NCBI RefSeq assembly: GCF_035582795.1
Contig: NC_134365.1
Coordinates: 39,722,135 to 39,786,134 of the forward strand
From: Mycteria americana
Taxonomy: Eukaryota > Chordata > Aves > Ciconiiformes > Ciconiidae
Length of the DNA: 64,000 nucleotides
Direction of reading: 5' to 3'
In this document: piece by piece, positions 52,401 to 62,100 of the stretch
Position numbering within the stretch: the stretch's first letter is position 1
Layout of the letters: the number at the start of each line of letters is the position of its first letter
Position numbers and translations under genes: made by a program
Notes under the pieces: model-generated
Database searches by the model: none
Seen by the model: the letters and a program-made list of their open reading frames with translations, nothing else
What the model was told of the DNA's origin: nothing

Positions 52401-55334
52401 AGTGACACCTAGAGTTTCATCTGAAAAATTGAAAAGTTTTCCTTTACTCATCCAGTTTTAGAAGGCAATAAGCTTTTGTCCATACCTATTACTTCAAATT
52501 ATCAGTTAAATATATTTAGTACTAATTATTTTGCTATGTTTTTGTGAAGATACACCACCATATTTGTTGCTAAGTGTCCTGTATATGGCATCTGTCATTT
52601 ATCGCAAGACTTCTCTATTAAATAATGACCTTTATTTTGCAGGTGCCATATTTTGCCTTTCATTCAGGAGTGTTTAATTGCTTTGGAAATGTGACTTGCA
52701 TTACTGCATGAAGGCATGCACCATGCCCAGAGACTGACCCCTGGGAACGCAGCATGGCGGCCAGGCTTGCCCTTCCTCACCCCTCCGCCACGGGCCACCA
52801 CACCGGTCACCGGGAAAGAAGGTGCTACTTGTGGGTTAATACGTAATTAGACAAATCACTTAAATCCAGTTGGAATCTGTAAAAATTAGCTATCTGATCC
52901 ACTTAGGCCCATTTCAAAGTTCATCTATCTCTTTGTGTGTCATCTGCGTACCTCTGCATCCCTTTGAAAAACAGGCGGCAGTGCTCATTTTGTGAAATTA
53001 TTTTTAGCCACAGAGCTCATATCCACCTTCACACCTTAGCACAGCAGAAAACACAAATAATCCACGCGCAATTGTTGTAGACCACTTCTGGAGTTTTTCT
53101 TTTTCAACTCTGAACATCCATGAGAAGAGAAAAAAGAAAAAAAAACCCAAGCCCTGAAAATCCCACTGACTGGATGTGGTAGCTCAGCAAAAATTCCACA
53201 AGAAAAATCTTCAGCAACCTGAATCACCTGAAAACATTGCCCATGGATCCTCTGAATTAAACGTGGAAGTTTTCTGTTTGCAGGTGTCACTGGCCCCCTT
53301 CTATGGCTGGGAAGCAGCAGCCTCTCGTACTCCGGCAGCCATGGGGGCCCCACGCTGAGCCCCCAGAACCCCGCTACTGCTCCCTGCCAGTGGCGAGGAC
53401 TGGATGGTGATGTCTGATGAAGGCTGGAGAGGCCATGCCCATGGTCAGTTTTCTATTCGATACACCAGAGTTTGGACAAAAAAACATTAAAACGGAAAGC
53501 AAACCTAAATCTCATAAACAAATGGATGAGCTGTGTGAACAAATCCACAAAAAAGGACACCACATTAAATGAAAATTAAATTACGTGCTCGAAAAAGACC
53601 ATGGCGTTAAATGTACCACCTTTGCCACTGTCCCTCTAATTAACCATTTTGGTTTTAATTGAAAAAAAAAAAAAGTCGAGTTGCAACCCCCTTGTATTAG
53701 TTAGACATGTGCCCCAACCCCGCAAGCTGATGCTGAATATTGACTCCGCAGGATGGTGGGACTTTGCCGCAGTTGTCCATCCACAGGCAAACATTTGAAA
53801 CGATGGAGTTATGCTTTAACAGGCGAGCAAGTGAATGTACGCTCAGCTAGTTACACCTCCCTTTCCTGGGTCCCCCTGCTGAGCAGCTCACCCTGGGGTC
53901 CCCCCGCTCACCCTGCAGCGAGCATCGCGCCCCGGGAAACCTTCAGGCTCCCGCTCCAGCTGTGTGCGGCCAGGATGGGTCCTGCCCTTTCGGGCAGTGG
54001 GGTCCTGTGTCTGCCCTGGTCTGCCTCTGCAGCCTCCTGTTAATTAAAACACTGGGCCGGCTTTCCCTGCTTCTTCTCCCTGAATGTGCTAATTTTGGCG
54101 AGAACCGCCTTCATGAAATCTGAAAGCGAGAGTTAGGACTGCGTTTCAGTCTTGTTAGCCTCCTAGGTGTCATCTTACTGTGTAAGGAGCGCATTCCAAA
54201 ACAGCAAAAAAAGGAAATTCAGTAAGATCTAAATAATTTGGAGGTGATTCCGCAGAGGCAGGAATGCTATGTTCAGACTTTGTTTTATAATACAGTTTGC
54301 TCAAATAGAATACAGTTGCCTGGTAAGGTACTGCAACAAAACCTGGTGTGTTGTATACTGCAACACCCTCTAGTAATAAAATAACAAATAATTAAATAAT
54401 ATAACATAAAACTACTAATAAAATAGAGGATTAAATCCGTGTCTTATTGCTAAATATGCAAGGCATTGAGCTGGAGTTGGTATTCCTCTGGAATAAGGGG
54501 CATAAGGCAGCTTTCCTCACCTCACCTGCTCCTTTTATGTAACTCTATATGTGTTCTGGATTGGCAAGTCCCTGTAAAATTTAAAATCACCATGTACGGT
54601 GACACATTAGGTTTGCTGTCTCCTAGGGTAAGAAAGTATATGCATAAGAACATTTTTTTTGTCAGGCATATCTATTAACCTTCACGAGGAACTGGTTTAA
54701 ATTGATAGGGCCAGGGTATTAGGAACAATTTTAGCAGATTATATATTCCTCACTTGTTGGGTCCTTTTATGTGGGTTTTTTTGTTAGAGTTTTTTTGAAT
54801 TATTTACTGACTAGCTTTTATAGGACAGTTTGCAACTGAATTTATCTTACAAAATATTCTCACTTTTCTCTTTTACTCCTACCATGGTCACCTGGGCAAT
54901 CTGTTTCCAAGCTCTGTCCTTTCATGTCAATGGCTGAGGAAGCTGGAGATCAAAGATGATGTGAAAATGATACAGGTCAAAAAATATGAACTCTGCATGA
55001 GGAAGTTTTCAGTCACCATCTGACTAGTTATGTGAGAGGTAACATCAGTTTATTCATGTATCGTATTTCCTTTTGTCTGCATAACTGATTTTCCATCTTT
55101 GGAAGAGTAATGAGAAATGGAATTTCCCTGAGAATTGTCCATGGCAAACACTGTTGGATTTTTTCCTCCATTAAGAGTTCTTCGAGTCAGCCCTCCTTTT
55201 TACCAAATCTGTGGGATATACATAATCAGGCGACATCATGGTAACAGAAGAAAATGTCAGCAAACAGAAACTACCATGTATGAACATTTCTTTACATGCG
55301 TTAGACTAAAACATCTCCAGTGTTTAAAGGACCT
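46421..55334. other. IFNG-IL26 intergenic region, right half
   Basis: Only a CR1 fragment (50515-50685) is recognisable. A moderately G+C-rich stretch with several CpGs lies at 47430-47740; its 119- and 133-residue frames overlap on opposite strands and show no domain. No gene is supported. Confidence 0.5.
50515..50685 (+). mobile_element. CR1 LINE 3' fragment
   Basis: GAGGTTTTCAAGGTCCAACTGGATAAAG, GGGCAGCCTGGTCTGACCTC and GACCCTGCTTTGAGCAGGAGGT are diagnostic of CR1 3' UTR. The terminal octamer tail is decayed. Confidence 0.85.
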
Positions 55335-55561
55335 GGTGGTCCCTTTGCTCCAGGTTATAGGGTTTAACATTGCGATGAACTCCTCCCCTTGCTCCTAGCC
55401 TGGCTAGCCACAAGGGGTTCCTGCTATAGTAATTCCCATAACATGCAACTCAAATCCCGGGTTACAACAATTCAAAGGTATTGCCGTTACAATCTCCACC
55501 CCTGGTCCCTTTGGACCAGACCATCAGGTTTAACATTGCAATGAACTCCTCCCCTTGCCCC

Positions 55562-55905
55562 TGCTCCAGCTTGGACTTATCCACAGACTGCAGTCCCTTC
55601 AGAAGTTAACTTGCTCCAACATGGCCTCATCCACAGCCACAGATGCTTCGAGGTGTACCTGCTGCAGCATGGACTTTATCCACAGCCACAGATGCTTTGA
55701 GGTGTACCTTATCCAGTGTGGACTTATCCTTGGGCCACAAACCCTTCAGAGGTATATACCTGCTGTGGCACAGACATAACCATGGCCACAGATGTTTCAA
55801 GATATACTGCTCTGGCATGCACTTATCCATGGGCACAGACGCTTTGGGGTGTCCTGCTCCCACGTGGACTCATCCACAGGTCACAGTCCCTTCGACTCGA
55901 GTCCA
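55562..55905. repeat. Minisatellite, about seven units of 47-50 bp
   Basis: Each unit runs roughly TCCAGCATGGACTTATCCAC, then AGCCACAGATGCTTC, then GAGGTGTACCTGC. Units begin near 55565, 55615, 55665, 55710, 55765, 55812 and 55860 and are diverged from each other by point changes. Open frames in several phases across it are by-products of the repeat. Confidence 0.8.
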
Positions 55906-56230
55906 CACTGGAGTTCCAGCGTGTCCGGTACAGCAGCACAGAAACAGCAGCGATGTCCTGCCCATCTGCCAGCCCAGGCGCAAGGCCATTGCTGTTATCA
56001 ACATGTTCCCAGGCACAGCAGAGTAAGCTGGTAAGCAGTGCAGCAGCATGGCAAGCAGCAAAAGCAAAAAGCAGCCACTAACGAGCCCTAGACCCTAATA
56101 TACAGTAAGGCAAGCAAGCCCTGTGGCAAGCACAGAAGCCTGCCGATTAATAGCTAAACAGCAATAACAGCTATAAATTCTATCATCTAGCACATTCCAA
56201 TCAAATCTGTCATTATCTTGAACCCTTTGA

Positions 56231-56248
56231 GCCCTACGCTGGGTGACA
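56231..56248 (-). mobile_element. Retroviral primer binding site-like sequence (tRNA-Lys type)
   Basis: The minus strand reads TGTCACCCAGCGTAGGGC, matching the tRNA-Lys primer site used by ERVK elements at 14 of 18 positions. It starts 8 nt from the LTR edge. Substitutions show decay. Confidence 0.65.
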
Positions 56249-56256
56249 AAAAGGAC

Positions 56257-56817
56257 TGTCGTGGTTTAACCCCAGCCGGCAACTAAGCACCACCCAGCCG
56301 CTCGCTCACTCCCCCCCGGTGGGATGGGGGAGAGAATCAGAAGAGTAAAAGTGAGAAAACTCGTGGGTTGAGATAAAGACAGTTTAATAGGGAAAGTAAA
56401 AGCCATGCACACAAGCAAAGCAAAGCAAGGGATTTAATCACTCCTTCCCATGGGCAGGCAGGTGTTCAGCCAGGAAAGCAGGGCTCCATCACGCGTAACA
56501 GTTACTTGGGAAGACAAACGCCATCATCACCCCGAATGTCCCCCCTTCCTTCTTCTTCCCCAGCTTTATATGCTGAGCATGATGCCATATGGTATGGAAT
56601 AGCCCTTTGGTCAGTTTGGATCAACTCTCCTGGCTGTGCCCCCTCCCAGCTTCTTCTGCACCTGGCACAGCACGGGAAGCTGAAAAGTCCTTGACCAGTG
56701 CAGCAACAACTAAAACATCTCTGTATTATCAACACTGTTTTCAGCACAAATCCAAAACATAGCCCCATAGCAGCCACTATAAAGAAAATTAACTCTATCC
56801 CAGCTGAAACCAGGACA
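56257..56817 (-). mobile_element. ERVK-type LTR, minus orientation (5' LTR of a truncated provirus)
   Basis: The plus strand starts TGTCGTGGTTTAACCCC and ends CTGAAACCAGGACA, the complement of the same family as the LTR at 23510-24079. The 561-bp element has no matching 5-6 bp direct repeats at its two sides (AAGGAC versus ATCCTA). The left side continues directly into a primer-binding-site-like sequence, so this is the 5' LTR of a provirus reading leftward, not a solo LTR. Confidence 0.85.
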
Positions 56818-58430
56818 ATCCTAATGCATTAACAGGAGCGCCTAGTCAGCTCCTCTGAACTGGGATGTTTAATATGTGATGACTAAAGTCAACACAGGGA
56901 CATCAAGAGGCCCCTGCAAAAGATGTGTACCAGTGCCATGGCACCGACTGCTGAATTCCAGAACATACTGAGCACATGAAGTGCATGCTGTTATTGCTGT
57001 CCCAGCGCCATAGTCAGCCAGTGGTATTTCCCAAGAGCGTCCACCATTGTACTTTAACAGAAAAATGTCCTATATTGCAACATGTAACTAATATAATTCC
57101 TTGATGTTAATTGCTAGAATACAAAGCTATAAAGCCAATGGTATGACAGGTCATTGCTTGTGCTGAAGGGCTCATGTCTTTATTCCACTGTTCTTCATAG
57201 TAAATGTAAGTATAAAGAAATTGCCTTGTGTTCTCATTGAAGATAATCCTTTGCATCTGTCTGAGATCGTTTGTTATATAAAGCACCAATGCTTAAAAAT
57301 AGTATATTGTCATCAGAAGCTGCTGTCGCTGAGATTTGCTGAATGCTTTGGCAGGTTCCCAAAATGATGGCATCCTTCCTTTTTTTTAATGCAGTAGAAG
57401 GTACTAATGAGTAACTTGCACATTACAATTTAATATTGCTTTTCTTTGGCTTTTGCCACAAGTGGGCAGTGCTGATGCAGTGTGTTGCAAAGCTATGGAG
57501 AAGCTGGAAGAGAAAGCCAGCCACACTCCAGGTCTCTGAGGCATCAGAAAGGACAAGTCACACACAGTTTGTGGGTAGGGATAGGTGAGGTGGGGTTGTA
57601 AGGAACTGCTGGAGTACGGGCTAGTACGTAGCTCTGATCCCAACAGAAGCAGGTCACAAGGTGGATTCATTCATACCTTCATGCTTTCTCCCCTCCAGGA
57701 TGCTGGGCAGTGATCTGCAAGTTTAAAGAAGAGATGACGCCCTTCTCTCTCCTCAACCCTCACCAGCCACTAACAACTCACCTGGATGAAGATCAACAGC
57801 CCACTAGCAGCAGTGGTGGCCCTTTCATTAGTTCAGGAGTGGGGATAGCCAGGCTGCCTCCCACTGCTCTAGCTACCACCTGACCCCAGAGAGTTTCTGA
57901 GTGATCCCTGAAGGAATAAAAATGAAGGTGCACTGACCATAGCCTGTTCAGAGAGCACAGGTAGTTGGACCCTGGAATCAAAAGATCACCTGTCAAGAGA
58001 CCAACCACCACCCCTGGGCTGAGAAGGCCACAACGCAGAGGAGGAACTAGCTCAGGTTCTTTGGTGTCAGCACACTGATGTGTTCAATGCCCCTGACATA
58101 CTAGCACTATGAGAGCTGAAATTTTGCAGAATCTCACCCCTGTGGAAGTGCAAACATACAGATTGGGAATATCTTCATCACCTAGATAGTTTCTTCCGGT
58201 AAATCTTTAAAAATGTGAGAAAACTAGAACTCCATCTTCATTCTGTACTATATGAAAGATATTTTGGAAACCACTAACATCATTTGAGTAACAACTTCCC
58301 ATAAATCTCTCTCAAACCATTTTGTAATCCTAGTCAAAGGCAATCCATTTATTGTGTTTTCTCATGTAGAGCATGTGACATCTGAAGGTCATGCATGAGT
58401 CATAGACCAAAGTTTTGCCATTAATTGGAG
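56818..58430. other. Intergenic between ERVK LTR and IL26 3' end
   Basis: Unique-looking sequence. A TTTTTATTCCTTCAG acceptor-like site on the minus strand near 57905 is followed by a frame without IL-10-family features. Nothing is supported. Confidence 0.5.
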
Positions 58431-58434
58431 TATG

Positions 58435-59015
58435 TTTATTAGGGATCAATTACTACCTTAAATTAATAATAATGATAAGCAGTATATAATGAATTTTCTT
58501 ATTTATATGTAGAATGGCTTGTGTATACTGTTATATAGCTATAACAAAAAAAAAAAGTATACCTTGGGGCAGATTTTCAAAAGTGGTCCTTGCTGCTTTG
58601 AATTGTAATCACACGGGGTGGTACAAGGCATGGCTAGATTGTGCCCACGGCACATGGGACATTGTGTCTGATCCGCACGGTAGCAGATTTCAAGTTACGC
58701 TCGTGCAATGTGTTCAGGGGCTGCCTGCGAGGCAGCTGGCAGCAAGCAGGACGAGAAGTAACTGTATGTACTGCTGTAACTGCTCCAGAGGCTGCTCTCG
58801 TCCTGCAGGACAGGCGTAGCTGCTATGCCAGGCCAACCGTGAAAGCTCTTGAAAAATCCCTCTTTATGCCACTGTATTACAGCGGCTTTCCTTCAGTGGG
58901 ACGGAGTTACTGCCAGGCCCGTTGTACGTCCAGCTCTCGGTTGATTTTCAGGCCTTTTGGGTAAGGATCTGGTCTTAGCACAGAAGCGGCGTGTTGTCTG
59001 TCGCTTCCTCATTCT
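58435..59015 (-). other. IL26: Probable IL26 3' UTR
   Basis: From the stop codon leftwards the first AATAAA on the minus strand is the complement of 58435-58440, giving about 580 nt of UTR. A second is at 58347-58352. The 3' end is inferred from these signals only. Confidence 0.4.
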
Positions 59016-59102
59016 TCATACAATGGTTTGTATGTAGGCCTGAATCCAAGGAAGGAGAATATCCAGCTCATGGATGGCCTTGTAGATTCCCTTCTCTCCA
59101 AG
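59016..59102 (-). CDS. IL26: IL26 coding exon 5 and stop
   Basis: 87 bp: 28 codons plus TGA (59016-59018). The acceptor is TTATCTTCTCAACAG (CAG at 59103-59105). It encodes LGEKGIYKAIHELDILLPWI and then QAYIQTIV, the family signature KGIYKAxxELDI of helix F. The C-terminus differs from the human KKLLESSQ ending. Confidence 0.93.
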   Translation of the reverse strand, partial: LGEKGIYKAIHELDILLPWIQAYIQTIV

Positions 59103-62100
59103 CTGTTGAGAAGATAAAGATGTTAGAAAAGAAACGACCCATGGCCCTTGAACAGTGCAGCTGGGAGCCAGCCCCTCCTGCTCTTACCTTAAGAAACGTT
59201 TTCTTTAATTTTTTGACTGCAGAAGTTAACCTTGTGGATGGAGCACATGGAAGCTGAAGGGATGAGAAGAAACCAAAAGAGCTTGTTGCAGCAAAGATGC
59301 TGATGTAAAGACATAGTGATGAGGAAGCGTCCAACCCACAGTGTGGCACCATAGGACTACTATGTAAAATGTGTGACCGCAGCATTGTTTCAGCATCTCC
59401 TGCTACTACAAATGCATTATTTTACCTGTGTGCTTCCTGGGAAGTTGAGTTCACAGCACAAAAAACTGTAACATGAGTACCACTAAGTCTTCTTATCAAA
59501 CACCTTCTATTGCTCTCAGGGATCTTTACACCAGTTGCAGTTACCAGTGCAGTTTGTACAGTGCAGCCTAGCTCTAAGATTCAAGGCCCTTTAACTTTGA
59601 ACCTTCAGAGAAGGAGAGGCTAAGGGACGAAGACCTTTGCAAAGTACAGAGGGCAATTTTGCACACTTCTGCAAACCCTTCAAATAGGTTTATAAAGCTA
59701 ATTTATGCTTCCTCCTATTTTCCTGCCCATTCCTCCCCTGTCTGGCTAATTACAGGCCAATCCTGCACCCTTTTGTCAAGCTAAGTCTTCCATTAAGATC
59801 ACTGGGAGTTTTGCCAGCAAGACCCTACGCAGCTCGCAGGCATCCCACCCAAATCAGTCAGCAATGTCTTACTTGCACGTTCTGGCGTCCCTCTACCCCC
59901 GCTGTGATACCGGAGCCACGGGGCTGCGTTACCGCGGCGAGACTGGAGTTGGCAGCTGGCGTTAGGAAGGAAACAGTCCATCAGTTCATCCCACGGGGCC
60001 CGAAGGCTGCACCCCGGGTCTGACCCAGCCGGCCGGGCACAGCGGGCGGCTGCTCCGTCGCGGAGGGTCGCCGGGAGCGGGAGCGCCGGCGGCGGGCGGT
60101 GCCGGGCGCTGCCGGCAGGGGGCGCCCCGCGCCCGCCCCGCAGCCAGCGGCCCCGGCGCCCCGCCGCGCTCGGCCCCGGCCGCGCCGGCCGGCCCTGGCG
60201 GACCGAAGCTGGGCCGGCCGGGCTGCTCGGAGCTGCCTGGCTGAGCTTGCTGAGCAACCCGGGCTTTCCAAGGGGGAGAATCACTCTTTCAGGGGGAAAA
60301 AATGGAACAATCTGAGGTTTTCCAATGTACGAACAAGGACATGTTTGAAAAGGCAAAAAAGGGCCTGAATGCCTATGAAAAGCGGTGACACTGCTGAGGT
60401 GGATGGTTAGTCCTTCTTTCTACCTCACGCAGAGGTTTTAAAAAGGAGCAACAAACATTTTCTCTTTCAAGTCACCTTTTATGCTTCTTAAAAGTCACCT
60501 CGCAGGATGAAAGTGTAAATAAAAGCAACTCTACTTTGTAAACCTTTACAAATCTTCTAACTAGGGCAATTCTTTCTGACTTGGGGCTTTTTTTTTATTT
60601 TAAGGTCAGCTTGTACAATGCAGGTTTCCACAGAAATCATTTGGTGGCAGAGCTGGCCGTAAATGATTATGCTGGCTTGAGTGATAATACACATTATAAA
60701 CCCTGTCCTTCCTGCATAAAGAGCAAGCAAACAAATGAACAAGCGAGTAAGCTTGCTCATTGAGAGCGACGCTGCAATCTCTGCTAGAGGTCTACAAGCT
60801 CTGCCTGCAATGATAGAGCAACGGTTAATAATTCTGCAGTGAATATATTGCCTTTCTGCACTCCACGCAAATGCAAGGAAAAGCTTCCATAATCTGTTAC
60901 TGATGCAGGAACATAAATCCATCCTCAGAAGCAACTTCATACTGTTCTCGCCACTGTTGCCGACTTGATAGGGCACACGAAGAAGTAAACAGGCTTTTGC
61001 TGAGGCCAGTGGTGCTGCAGGTGGATGCTCCCAGTATCCAAGGAAAAATATCTGCTCCCTTTACCATTCAGTCATACTCTAAATGAAAGAGCCTAATTTC
61101 ACTGCAGAAAAGGGATTTAGAGATTTTAGTACCTATGTGTTTTTGAAAAACAGGACTCCGGCTCCTAAATTATTGGAAAATATTAATATTTCTTTGTTTG
61201 GACAAAACCAAGAACTAGCAGGGTGAGAATTGTAATAATAATATAGTACAAAGTCTTTGGAAGTGGTTTGGAGACAAATATTGTTAGGATTTTTAAATAG
61301 CATGCATGCCTCTAGCTGGCTGAATTAGAGCCTGAGTTTACAAAAGAATATAGGGTGGGTATGTATATAAAAGTATCAGCGTTTCCCTCAATTGTATAAA
61401 GAACATCCTTGAAAGGTAACAAATTCATTACATAAGTATGTTGCCATGGTGGAAATCCCTTCTGAGAAACATCTTATAACTCAATAGATAATAAAAGAGC
61501 TTATGTAGGTGGATGAATGAGTTTGCTAATTTATTGAGGAATAATATGGTGGAGAAATCCCAAACTTGGTATTAGCAAAGGATCCATTACTTTCATTCTG
61601 TTCACAGTTTCTATTATTCTTTCACATGGGTTTGTATTGTTGGCTTTGAATTAATACAAATACTTTAAAAAATGTTAGTTTCCAGAAATGAGATGTCTCC
61701 TAGAAAATCGTGACAAACCATCATTTCCCAAACAGCTATTGTTTTTCTACTACCAGAGGAAGTCTTTTCTCTCCTACCAGTATTTTTTAAGATCCAGAAA
61801 AGTAAATTGTTATGTTTAGACTTGTGTTGGGTAAAACACTGGCACTAATTATGAAAAAGAATGCAGGAGCTTTGAGAAATTTGCCGCATTTTGTCTCCAG
61901 AGGGCACAGAAGCAGAGGTATTACTAAGTTGTATAGCAAGCTCCAGTCACTGGTGGTATTTCAGAATAACTGGTATTCTGAGTTCAGTCACAGTTGACAG
62001 TCTGAACTCCTCAGTGTGTACTGGTGCTTGTATAGGGTGTAATTGCTTTTCCAGACAACAGTGAAATCTCTGTGAAGTATATTATAGCATACAATATCTG

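Larger units (their letters stand above)
55335..56256 (-). mobile_element. Truncated ERVK leader region with tandem repeats
   Basis: Sequence inside the minus-strand LTR. From right to left it holds the primer-site-like sequence, about 300 bp of A/C-rich leader, a minisatellite (55562-55905) and a 60-bp segment present twice (55338-55398 and 55504-55563, both with TTTAACATTGCRATGAACTC). No gag, pol or env frame is recognisable and no 3' LTR was found to the left, so the provirus is largely deleted. The left limit is a guess. Confidence 0.5.

Noticed and set aside
55627-56081. Several overlapping 65-127 residue frames
   Set aside because: By-products of the minisatellite in the ERV leader; no viral protein motif is visible.
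57793-58011. Acceptor-like TTTTTATTCCTTCAG followed by an open frame on the minus strand
   Set aside because: The peptide shows no IL-10-family features and lies downstream of the IL26 stop codon.
58924-58956. Minus-strand peptide GLKINRELDVQRAWQ-stop resembling the last IL-10-family exon
   Set aside because: It has no AG acceptor in phase, and the real exon 5 with the full KGIYKAIHELDILL motif is at 59016-59102.
59799-60356. 185-residue minus open frame across the CpG island
   Set aside because: Ala/Arg/Pro/Gly-rich composition follows from G+C content; frames are open on both strands; no domain and no homolog known to me.
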